Assembly (NCBI GenBank): GCA_014529385.2
Contig: CM043944.1
Location: 87,261,884-87,325,883, forward strand
DNA length: 64,000 nucleotides
Source of the DNA: Adiantum capillus-veneris
Taxonomy: Eukaryota > Streptophyta > Polypodiopsida > Polypodiales > Pteridaceae
Direction: 5' to 3'
The notes under the pieces are model-generated. The model did not search any database. It was not told the origin of the DNA and was given only the letters and a program-made list of their open reading frames with translations. A program made the position numbers and the translations under genes. This document shows positions 1 to 11,300 of this stretch, one piece after another (positions within the stretch are counted from its first letter, which is position 1; the number at the start of each line of letters is the position of its first letter).

Positions 1-640
1 TGTGAAAGATGAGGACGATTGCTGAAAACAATAGAAGATTAGGATGAGTGTTGGTGGTAGATCCATAGTCTGGAACTATTGGCAAGGGGAAGTAGCTAAC
101 CTGCAACATTCTCTGGTTGGACCACACTAAGGGACAGGATTTCTTGGACTTTAAAAGGCCCTTGCCAAGCCAGGAGTACCTTTTTAGCCCTTTACAGATA
201 TTTGGCTTGGTATCACAACACCAAGGAGCCCCCATAACAAACTTTGGTTTTCGAAGATGGCAATCATGACAAGCTCTGCGTCTAAGTTGCTTAATTCTCA
301 GAGCTTGCACAGAGAGCAACTTGGTCTCTTCTAGAAGACTGCTGACTAAGTCGAGACAGAAGTAATTGTTGCAAACCATCTTCATCCCTAACTGTGGCCA
401 CATGCAAAGAACCTGCATTGAATTCAAAGGGAGCAATGGCTTCCTTTCCAAAAGCAAGTTGAAACAGAGTACCTCGGATAGTTTGAGCCCAAGTGGTTGG
501 GTGCTTTCCAAAGTAGAGCAATCGGAATCTTATTTGTACTCTTGGCTTGCCATTGGCCAATAGGGTAGTAGGAGCAAGATTTACTGTGACAGGTGTTTTA
601 GTGAGTTACTACCCAAACCTACAAAAGATACTATTAAAGT
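1..640 (-). pseudogene. Decayed Ty3/gypsy integrase C-terminal remnant
   Basis: The minus strand reads as the end of a Ty3/gypsy integrase. Residues read from 560 down to 291 include FQLAFGKEAIAPFEFNAGSL, the usual GKEA-P-EF segment after the catalytic core. Below 290, after a stop and frame changes, GPFKVQEILSLSVVQ and a terminal SRLWIY resemble the end of gypsy pol. Several stops and at least one frameshift show it is dead. No LTR or target duplication was found, so the clade is uncertain. It looks like the non-chromodomain type because no chromodomain follows. Confidence 0.6.
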
Positions 641-859
641 AGATACCCAGAGTGCAAGCTTTCTGGTCGGAGCTGACTCAGAGGACAATATGATTGGATC
701 CAGGGCAACTCTGACAGGGCTGAAAAATAGCACCAAGCTTTCATTCAGTTCTGGGGGCCTAGACCGTTTTTCACTGCGGGTCATGGCATTCACTGGTACT
801 CTCTCAAAACGAATGACAGAGGTACAATGGTGGAATCACAAAGGTGGCCTGTAGTCTGC

Positions 860-952
860 TTCCTTTTGTACAGTGTACCCTCTGGGTACGGAACATGTAG
901 CCCTTGGGGCAGTTTAAGAACTCAAAGAAGGATCTTTAAAAAAAAAAAAAAA
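860..952 (+). mobile_element. 5'-truncated LINE 3' end with poly(A)
   Basis: The segment ending GAAGGATCTTT followed by 15 A (938-952) matches the 3' end of the full LINE that finishes at 20605, including GTAGCCC, GGGCAGTTT and GAAGGATCTTT. It is therefore a very short 5'-truncated insertion of the same LINE family, plus strand. The 5' edge is approximate. Confidence 0.6.
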
Positions 953-2155
953 GCGCAGGTTTTCATTGCAAGGAAAGGTTTGGAACCTGTGAATATCTGA
1001 AAATCCAGCCCCCCTCAAAGAGATTTCCCTCTTGAAGAACTGGAGACTGATTGAGATCTCTTGGTGCTAACTTGAATAATTAGAGCAATTGGAAGAGGGA
1101 AATGAAACCTTTCTGTTTTTCCGTTTGCCATGCTTCTAAAAAATTTCTCCTTCATAGAAAATCTGTGCCCTATTGCCCAAATTGTTCAATTTTTGTGTAT
1201 TCCATTGGGTCTGCTGCTCCCATCTCATGATCCACTGGATAGTAGTACAAAATCTTCGAGAGAGAGGCAGCAGCACCTCACTTGAATTTCGAAGGAAATT
1301 GTACGTCAGCCTGTATAGTGCTCCTCTAACTCTACCTCATGAAAGCAATACTAGCATGATGAACTGTTATATCTACCTTGCTAGTAATTCCACTTTCAGA
1401 TTACCTGAAGAGGGGTGGAGCTACTCAATGGCACTCTAGGAACGGTGTATGAGCTATGTCCATATGTATAGGATGCATGACAAATCCTTCCAACAAGAGC
1501 CATAGAAACTGGCCCTTATACTAATGGCTGTGGTGGGCTGATAGATGTCCTTGCTGTGTCATGACCCATTTCTCAAAATGTCAGTCCTGATCACCTTCAG
1601 ACAGAGCGGCTAAGGGGCTGTCAATGGTGAAACCACACCACTAGTCATGTCCTGCAAGATGCACTTAGTACATTATCTGTGCATTTTAATGCTGGGCGAA
1701 AACACTGTATGAGTTTTAGGTAGGGCTGTTCTGTTGAGGGAATTCCCATAACATAAGGAGAGAATAGTCACTCCTCTACACAAGGCACCAGTGACCACTC
1801 ATGCCATGAAAATTCATGTAGTGTTGATGATTACTCCCAATCATACGTGACACCATCATTACTATTTGGCCTCTTCATATGCTACTACCCCTCACAATGA
1901 TCTTTCCCTTAGGTCAAATTATAAAGTCACATCAAAGATGGAAAACCTGTAGACAACTCTGAAACTGCCCGTAAGCTTGAAAGCAAGTCAACACTCAGTC
2001 TTGTTTTACAAGTCAAAATGCCATCCTGCCAAAAGACCAAAAAACCCTCCATAATTTTTATGTTTTATGCATTCACAGACCCATGAGTACATGAACCATA
2101 TCCCATAAAGTTTAAAAAGAGGGAACGTGGGACAATCATCATAAATTATGCTTAC
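953..2155. other. Unassigned sequence, start of COQ3 intron 7
   Basis: No convincing coding sequence was recognised on either strand. On the minus strand it follows the exon 7 donor at 2155, so it is the first part of COQ3 intron 7. I searched for the expected conserved C-terminal COQ3 motifs (GTHQW, FVTPEE, GRW, DDI-NY) in 1-2155 and did not see them. Confidence 0.5.
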
Positions 2156-2305
2156 CCAGTGCAGCAGGTGCTCGGCTGCAACGATTGCCAAAATGTATGC
2201 ACTTAATGATCTGTTTATGGTAGATAGTGTGATAGCTCCATCTGTTTTCGTTAATGCAGACAAGGAATCTAAGAATGCCTTTGGTTCTGTCACATGTTCA
2301 ATTAC
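2156..2305 (-). CDS. COQ3: COQ3 exon 7
   Basis: 150 nt, phase 0. Acceptor GTGTAG|GTA, donor TGG|GTAAGC. Encodes [20 protein letters not shown], then [15 protein letters not shown] and AEHLLHW. It joins FDAVISLE to VIEHV and carries the LSTINR motif. The next exon should begin near the family motif PKGTHQW and is not seen. Confidence 0.93.
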
Positions 2306-5300
2306 CTACACATCGTACAAGATATACGCCCATTGTTCAAATTGAGTTATGGTTAATCTAAAACTTACTACCATTCAGACAGATGAAATATGTCATGCTG
2401 GTACCATCAGTTTGGATTACCTCAAGGGAGATGACAGCGTCGAATTGTCCATAGCTTTCTGAAGATAAGTTATCTGTTGCAAGTGTAATATATCCTGTAA
2501 ACTCAGAAGATCAATCAAAGCAAATAGAATTGGCGAGGTCAGGTTCACACCAGAAGTACAGCAGATATATTCAATTGAAGCTGTTACAGGATCTTTGAGC
2601 TGCAAGTGAAGAACTTGCTCAGTCAGAAAAAATAGTACCATGAAACTGTAATGATACGCGTGCAAAATACATACGAACTTGGAGGTCTATTTATTTTTTG
2701 TGTCAGAAAACACAGTGGAGGCCTGATTCTAGGGTGTTCGAAATACACAAAAAGATAATGTTGCATTGTGTGCTATACTCGTAATCATTACAGACCTAGG
2801 TGCTCAAATTCCAACACAATTTTCTCATTGTGACACACTCGACTTGTACAACAATAACGAGGGGTAAAGAATGAAGGGTTCACAACACACACGATTGTTA
2901 CAAACTCCTACATCGGACCATGAAGATTTCAGGTTCATGGGACCTAATGAATGCACCAATTTGCTCATTCTTCTCAAATTGCACTCTGAAAGAGCTTGCT
3001 CATGTGATGATGACGCTAGTACGGGAAATGGCGTCACTTTGACCGATTACACAATTGGATAACCCTTCCGAAGAAAGAGCTTCTATAGAGGTGTGCAATG
3101 GGATTCTGGTAGTCAACTTCTTTGAACCACCATCAGCAACACGTAAAAAACATCGCACGGAATCACAGAATAAAGAAATAGGATCGCTAGTTGCTTCTGC
3201 TCCCCCTGCCCCCCCCCCCCCCCCCCCCCCCCCCCTCGCATTGCCACGCGCTGTCCCTCACCTGCCTATCTCGCTCGCTGCCACTTTGCTCGCACTGCCT
3301 CCCCCCACCTCAGCCTCCTCACCTGTTGCCCTTCCACCCGTGCCGCCTCTACCTGCATTACCCGCAGCCCCCCCCCCCCTTTTCCTCTTTCACTCCGAAC
3401 TCTTCACTGCTTGGCCGGGTATCGTCGGGGGCTCCTTGGTTTTGTCGGCAAGATTCGCCCCAAGTTCCAACATGAACACTTTTCTCGCACTCATTTGTAG
3501 TAGCAGACAGATGGAAGCTAGTGCTCCGCCTTAGAGGAACTCAGATGAAGTCTCCTCATCCAACCCCGCCAAGCCCACCATCCGACTTGCTCTGTTGCTA
3601 GCAGAGGAAGCGAGCCTTGCAGTAGAGGTGGAGCGCCTTCAGGCTACCTCTCTTATCTGCAAGATCATTGGCAGTCGACCTAGTAGAGGTGAGGTGCGCG
3701 ACCTCCTACAGGCCCGTCTCCTAGTAGAGGTGAGAAAGATCATCGACATACAGCTTCTTGGGCGAGGGTCGAGACACCCACACAATCCTGAAGGTAGTCC
3801 TTCTACCTAGGGTGAGTGGCGGGTGGCTCTGCTAGAGGGTGGAGAATTCGGGACTCCCGAATCAGTGCTTCATTTGCAGACAGATGGGCCATTAGCGAAG
3901 GCCTGTCCTCGTAGGAGATCTTGAGATTCATCCGCAGCTCGACGCTCTCTTGGTAATGCTTTCGCTATGAGCCGAATGGATCGGGAGGGACAGCCCTACT
4001 TGAGGACACCACTTTTGGTATAGGTCTCTCCTTTTGCGTCAGTCCCCCGTGGGCCGATCAGTTTTGACATTGGCCCGACGATGGGATTTCCTTGACCACA
4101 GCTTTACCTGATTTCTCGGCGATGCATCTCCCGACCTTGAGGCAACTTCTTTCCGTGTACACGTTCTCTTTCTAGCCGCCAGAGGCACCAAGGCTTTGTA
4201 TACAGCGGTAGGCTTTTCCTTCCCGTTGTGTGGCAAGGATCACACAAAGTGGACTTTGCACAAAGTCCTTGATCTGCTTCAGGTCCAGGCTTTAGAGTTC
4301 TCACACCACACAAGGGACTTGAGGGTGATAGATTTGATACACACTTTGGCTGCTAGCCAAGTTCAGTGTGGCGCCACCAGATGCAGCTGGATGTAGGCAT
4401 ATTGTGGTTCACTTCTTTGCCGACACTCAGAGTACCCCTTACTATGCATATGTACACGAGGATTCTTGGACAGAGGATGTAGCCCTACGAACTGTACGCT
4501 TTGCTTGGGCTTGGGTGGGTAAGTCACTACAGACACGGCTATATTGGGGGGGTCGCTCGGATGCGGATTACTCCCCATTCACGCCGGCCTCGAAGATAGC
4601 GAGGTTCGTTGCTTTTGCAACATCGATCTTCTCTCACTGATCCCATGAGGATTGTCTCATGGAATGTGCAGGGTTTAGGTGGACCGCAGTTCTAGCGTCA
4701 GGAGCTTCAGAGATGACTTGTGGGTGGTATGATTGATATACTTATGCTTTAGGAGCACCATCTTTGTGAGAGTCGCATTCGGCGTTTCGACCAAATTCTG
4801 TGTGGCCGCTATGAGACCTTTTGGTCACCAGCTTTTGGGCTTGGAGGCATCCAGGGATAACTATCGTGGACTCATGGCAGCAGGCCATTGTGGGCAGAGG
4901 TATTATTGTGCCAGGTAGGGCCTAGTGGGTTACTATGCAGGTTCACGATAGCCTCATGGGCTTCTTGAACATCTATGCGCCCAACCATGCGAGTGCACAA
5001 GTTGAGTTTTGGTCACATAGTGTGGAGCTTTGCCTCATGCAGAGCAGTGGTGTGTTGGGAGTGACTTCAACATGCTGGAGGACCCCTTGGATAGGATTTG
5101 GAGGCAGCCATGCTACTATGCACGGGGCTGAGTTGGCAGCTTGGGAGTGCTTATGTACGACCTTGAGGATTTCAGATGTTTGGCACCATGCAGGCTTTGT
5201 ATGACCCCCAGAGAGCCTATCTTTCTCTTGCTCTGACCGCAGAGTAGGGGGCGTGAATCTATCTCGGATAGATCACTTCTATGCCAGTGACCACATCTGT

Positions 5301-8300
5301 GACATGGGAGGATCTGTATGTATTTTGGCAAGGACTACCTTTTCAGATCATGTGCCAATGAATCTTTGTCACAAACTACGGACGTGTCAAAGCCCTGAAG
5401 AAGGGAGCCAACTTGCAGATGTCGGCCGAGGGGCCTAAACCCTAAGAAGAACAAGTAACAGAAGAAGAAGAAGTCCTACCAACTTATAAGGACCCCGTCC
5501 GATGGGGCCCCAAGTGACATAAAGGATTATTCTTCTGCCTCGGGTGAGTGGGGTTTGGTTTAGACAGAGCGTGGAGTATTCGGGCCTCCCTAACCAATGC
5601 TTCATTTGTCGACAGATGGGCCATCTTGCGAAGGCCTGTCCACGGAGGAGGCCCCGACCTACACCACAGACTCAGCCCTAGCCTGCAAAGGCTGGCCAGC
5701 AGCCACAAGCAGAGACACAGCGCACACATGCAGAGCCACCCACCGAGCCTAAGGCTCCAACGGAGGAGGGATGGCAGCAAGTTCGTGGTCGATGACGACA
5801 GGGGCCACAACGACAGCCTAGCACTCAGAGTGGTCCTCAGGCGCCTGCCCAGTAGCAGTGGGTTCCGTTTCGGTCCTCTTGAGCAGGATGAGGCCCCTGC
5901 CCCAGCCCCCACCTCAGCTTCACCCTCGGCAGCCCCTCCCCCCCAGAGTTCCCCCCTCCTCATCATCCTCTCCCCCGCCTTTTGCTCCTGCCACTTCCCC
6001 TCGCCCCTCTACCTCTGCCGCTCCCCTCCGCCCCTCTTCTCCCCCTCCTCCCCCCCCCCCCCTCCCGCTCCAGTTCCACAGTCGACCCAGGGGGCAGGGA
6101 CATCTCCGGCTACTAGGAGATCTCTTGGCAGCGTCTTTGACACGAGTCGCTTGGCGAGAGAGGGACAGCCTTTCTTGCGACCCCCTCTACAAGTACAGAC
6201 GTCTCCCTTTGCCGCAGTCCCTCGTGGTCTGACGAGCTTCGACATTCGGCGCCGATGGGACTTCTTTGACTACGACTTTACACGTCTTCTCAGCGACTCC
6301 TCGACAGACCATGAGGCAGCCTGCTTCAGGGTTCATGTTCTGTTCCTTGCAGCTAAGGGGATTGAGGCCTTGGACTCAGCGGTTGGCTTCTCTTTTCCCC
6401 TTTGCGGCAGGGACCAGACTGAGTGGACTCTTGACTCAGTGTTGGAGTGGTTGCATACACATGTCCTAGAGTTCTCTCACAACATGGGAGACCGAGGAGT
6501 TACAGACTTTCTTTCTACTCTCTGGCCATTGGCCAAGTTTGCGGTGACTCCTCCAGATGCGGCAGGATGTAGACACACATGTCCTAGAGTTCTCTCACAA
6601 CATGGGAGACCGAGGAGTTACAGACTTTCTTTCTACTCTTTGGCCATTGGCCAAGTTTGCGGTGACTCCTCCAGATGCGGCAGGATGTAGACACATTGTG
6701 GTTCACCTCTTTGCTTGATACTCAGTGCTCGCCATGCTATGTATTCATTCATGAGGACTCCTGGACAGAGGAGGTTGCTTTACGTACGGCTCGCTCTACT
6801 TGGGCTTGGGCCAGGCACTCGCTGCAGTCATGCCTATCTAGAGGACGCTCGGATAAGGATTCATAGTTACAGGGGACGGAGGGTACGGACCCTAGGGACG
6901 AGGGACGTGAAACCGGCCTGTTCAATCCAAAAAGGGCGGTAGACTTTAACTTAAACCTTATTTGCTTTCACCCATTTAATTTGTCGTCCACTTTACCTGT
7001 ACTTTCAAGACACAACAAAAGGGGAAGGGATACAGGCTGCTAGATTGCACCTGTATGAGTAGACCGACACCAGATTGGCCCCTAACTTAGGCGCCCCATT
7101 CAGTATTTCTTTATTGTTCTTTATTGTTGTGGTTCCCTACAAGCTGCCCCGCACAAACTTGGCTGAATTTCAACTGTTCCGGCCCGATTTCGGCAGCATA
7201 ACTATACTAGGACCCTTCACAGTCAGTATTCCCACGCATTGAATGACTTTCCCAACGCATACGGGCACTTTGCAAAACCTCGCGAGAATCTGCAGCACGC
7301 TGAATTCTCTGTTTTCAGCCCCGAAAATGCGCCAGATCACCTGTACAGCAGTCCCCTCGCGTCCCCGAACCTCCTGGGGGTATTAGGGACCGTTTAGGGC
7401 CAAAACCCTAAACCTGCAAAAATACACAGCAGGCTGTAATTTACTGTTTCGGGCTCCGTTTCGCGTGCCGGTCGCATCCGTAGCAAGTCCTCGAGCTCCC
7501 GCACCTGTAGGGCTACTTGCCCTTTGAATCGGACGAGATTTCTGGCGTGAAACCTCTCCGAATTCACCTGTACCTGCGGGGGATTAGCCGCTAGCTACTC
7601 CAGTACCTGTGCAAGAGGCTCTTGCCTCGGCAATCGCGCATGAACCCACACAACTGTACATTGGTCAAATGAAAAGCCCGCTAGAGGGGCATAACATACT
7701 GCCATAGGGGAGAGAGAGGGCAGTGCGTAGCGTGCAGGGCATCACTCCTGGCACCGCACTGTACATAGGAGGGAAAGGAAGCACTCCATAGCTCTTAACC
7801 TGTTGACAGAAGCTGAAAATGAGCCTCTCCCAACTTAAAAATCAGCGCCACTTCTTGTTGCATGAGGAAAGTGCACCAGAAGGTGCCACTTGGCACATTT
7901 ACAAGCATTTTCCCGTTTCAGGGTTGCCGCCTAAAAATCTCCCAACCGGTTGCCCAGTTGACTTCACGGCAGAGTAAGAAAATGTTCCCCTTGTCATTCC
8001 GGAGGTAATGACGCAAACACATTTTCATGTCCCAAAATAGCAGTCCCCTAAATTTTAGGAGATGCTGCCATTGTATCTTTCTAGGTCATCTGACCCCCTT
8101 TGTACATTGCAACCACACCCGAAACTGAAATGTAGCCTCTGTAGCAAAGGATTCCACTTTGGCTAACCATAGTCTTTGTCCAACCTTAGTGCTCTCTTGC
8201 CCTCAGGCCTAGACTCCCTCTGGACAGTTCCACACTAGCTATGCAATGCAAGGCAGTTAGATTTCCCGAGGGGTGTTTCCAAAAAGTGAAAGTAAATACA

Positions 8301-11300
8301 TAATAAGAAAGAAATCAACAAAAAGGATAGATAGTAGTCACACGCTCGTGACATACCCCCCTCTTGAAATCTCAAATGTCCTCGTTTGCATCTATGTCGT
8401 ACATGCTCACAGTGAACACTGATGTATTCAACACCTGTCGACACATGTACGATACATACATGCTCATTGTCAACCCTGGTGTATTCAACACCTCGTCGAC
8501 ACATGTATTGCCTGCGTGTGAACCCTGTCCCAATGACATAGTGGTAGCTTCGAACTCTGCCATTGCTTTGAGTCACTAACTTTCCAATGACAAAATGGTA
8601 GCTGCACATTTTGCCACCGTCTTATAGTACACGTTGGATCCCATAACACTTTCGAGCATACCCAAACCGACAGTCTAGGAATGCAGTTACACATGTACTC
8701 TTTAATAGAAGCAATTACTGTATCCTTGACAAAGTGACAAGAAATACTCACTTCTATAGCACTAACCAAACTTTTGGACATTTCCATAAGAGCAATTGCC
8801 AAACTGACAATCTGTACAGCTCTAACATTCATGTAACATTTATTTGATTTGAGCTCACTTTAAATACCATGTACATTATTTGTTTCAGAAGCCATTGTCA
8901 CACTGACAATCCATGTAGCTTAGAAACTCAAGGGGTCAAGGTAGGTCGCAAATCGAAGGCTTCAAGGTAAAGTGATAACACAGTTGGTGACTCTGCAAGT
9001 TCACCTTCTTCCATCCACTTAGCATCCATTGGTGGATAGTTTCTGAACTTTACCAAGTAACGCCTAGCAACCTTGCCTTTCACTTTCCTTTCTTTGTGTG
9101 CCAAAATCTGTTCGGGGACCAAGATCTCGTCAAGTTCCTCGACTTCTGGCTGATCTTCAACTGGCATATCCTCTGGCACATCACCCACATAGGGTCTGAG
9201 AAGACTCACATGAAACGCATTGTGAATCTTCCAACTGTCAGGCAATTTCAGCCTATATGCAACATCACTAATTATGTCGCACACTTGAAAAGGCCCATAG
9301 TAACGCATGCTGAGCTTTGGAAACAATCTTTCCTTGCCCTTCATCTTCTTTAACCTTGTCTTTTCAAAGCGTAGAAGCACCCAATCACCAAGTGAAAATA
9401 CCACTTCACGACGGTGATGATCAGCTGCTTTCTTTTGCTTTGCATGAGTCTTTTCCAAGGCCACTTTGACCTTCTTGTACATTTCATCCATGTCCTGAAC
9501 ATACTTATCTGCTTCAAATATCTTGTCCTTTGTATGCAGTATGGGAGGAACTTTCTTGCCACCTTCAACTATCTCAAAGGGTGCCTTGCCAGTTGATGAA
9601 TGCACTGTATTATTGTATGCATACTCCACCAATGGCAAATACAGCTCCCACTTTCCTTTATGCTCTGACACATAGCACTTCAGCAGATCTAGGACAGTAG
9701 AATTTGCCTCTTCTGACTGCCCATCTGTTTGAGGATGAAATGACGAAGAGAATTTGAGCGTGGTGCCCATATTCTCAAACAAGCCTCTCCAGAACAAACT
9801 TGTCATGCGTGGATCACAGTCGCTAACAATCGACTGTGGCATGCCATGATACTTGAAAATATTGCTCATAAACAAGCGTGCCATTTGATCTGGCTTTATC
9901 TTCTTCCTGACAGGAATAAAATGAGCCTGCTTGCTGAATATGCAAATAATGGTCCAAATACCATCGTTTCCTGTCTGCGTTCTCGGAAGATCAAAGATAA
10001 AATCCATAGCAATACTTTCCCATGGTTTGTCTGGAATAGGTAGTGGTTGCAATAACCCTGGTGCCTTTTGCCTGTCAAACTTGACCTTCTGGCAAATTAG
10101 GCATTCTCGCACAAAGGCATCCACATATCTTCTCAATGTAGGCCAATAGAAAAATGTCTCAACCGCTTTAACTGTAGCATCGATACCACGATGCCCTGCA
10201 TACGGTGGGACATGACTCTCTTCCATAACTTTGCGTCGCAATGGCTTTGTGACACACAATCTGCCATGCATCATCATGAACCCATCTTTGAGAAGATAGT
10301 GTTCATGACGTTGTCCTTGCATTAGCTGCTCGAAGACCCTTGCAAAATCTTCATCATTTGCATACTATTCTCTCATATCATCAAATTCATGATGATAAGG
10401 AATTGATACAGCTGAAATTTGTGGCTTCCTTGACAAGGCATCAGCCACAACGTTCTTCTTGCCTTCCACATGCACAATCTGAAAATGGAACATGGACAAG
10501 ATATTTGCCCATCGCATATGCTTCTCAGATAACTTTGTCTGTGTCAAGAAGTATCGCAAGGTCTGATAGTCCGTTTGGACAACGAAATCTGCACCTAGCA
10601 GGTAGTGTTTCCAACTTAAGAGCGCATGAATCACAGCCAGTAACTCTTTCTCATAGACCTGCACGGTCATCTCTGGCCCTTGCAAAATTCTGCTCTCATA
10701 GGCTACTACCCTGCCATCTTGCATTAGCACTCGACAATGCTACTACCACAGGCGTCACATTGGACCACAAATGACTTCCTAAGATCTGGCAACACAATGA
10801 CTAGATCTGAAGTCATCTTTTCTTTTAAGAGATTAAAAGCTGAAATCTCTTCCTGTGTCCATCTAAAGGTGACTGCCTTCTTTTGAAGAGCATGTAAAGG
10901 TGAAGCAATCTCAACGAAATTTCGGATAAACCTTCTGTAATAGGAGCATAGTCCCAAGAAACTTCGGACATCATTCACCGTCTTCAAATCTGGCCATGAC
11001 TTGATCGCTTCAACTTTTGCAGGATCCATTCTGACACCATCCTTTGAGACAATGTGTCCCAGAAAGTGGATCTCTTCCAGAAAAAATTCACTTTTCTTTG
11101 CATTGATGAGCAACCTATGACTGCGTAGCTCTTCGAACACAATGGCCAAGTGATGCCTATGCTCCTCTTCATTCTTTGAGTAGACTATCATGTCATCAAA
11201 GAATGTACCAACAAACTGTTGGTGTGGACGGAAAATCCTGTCCATCATCCGATTGAACGTAGCAGGAGCATTTGTGAGACCAAAGGGCATCACTAAAAAT

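Larger units (their letters stand above)
3060..5366 (+). mobile_element. LINE copy A, truncated at 3' end
   Basis: Plus-strand LINE of the same family as the copy at 5530-20605. It has a Pro-rich leader with a 27-base poly(C) run, an ORF1 region and the start of the ORF2 endonuclease. It stops abruptly at 5366, where an LTR fragment begins exactly with TGTCA. The 5' edge is not resolved. Stops and frameshifts throughout show it is dead. Confidence 0.65.

Noticed and set aside
2421-2550. Alternative acceptors for COQ3 exon 6 (TTTACAG|GA and TCTTCAG|AA)
   Set aside because: Both are in frame but give a product several residues longer or shorter than the family spacing; TGCAACAG|AT fits exactly.
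3055-3534. Proline-rich 159-codon frame as an independent gene
   Set aside because: It depends on a 27-base C run, has no conserved motif, and lies at the head of a dead LINE.
5484-6245. Long minus-strand open frames opposite the Pro-rich part of LINE B ORF1
   Set aside because: Low-complexity shadow of the C-rich plus-strand coding sequence; no domain match.
8928-10322. C1 integrase-chromodomain frame as a domesticated host gene
   Set aside because: It sits in place in a structurally complete LTR element and is separated from the rest of pol by a single stop.
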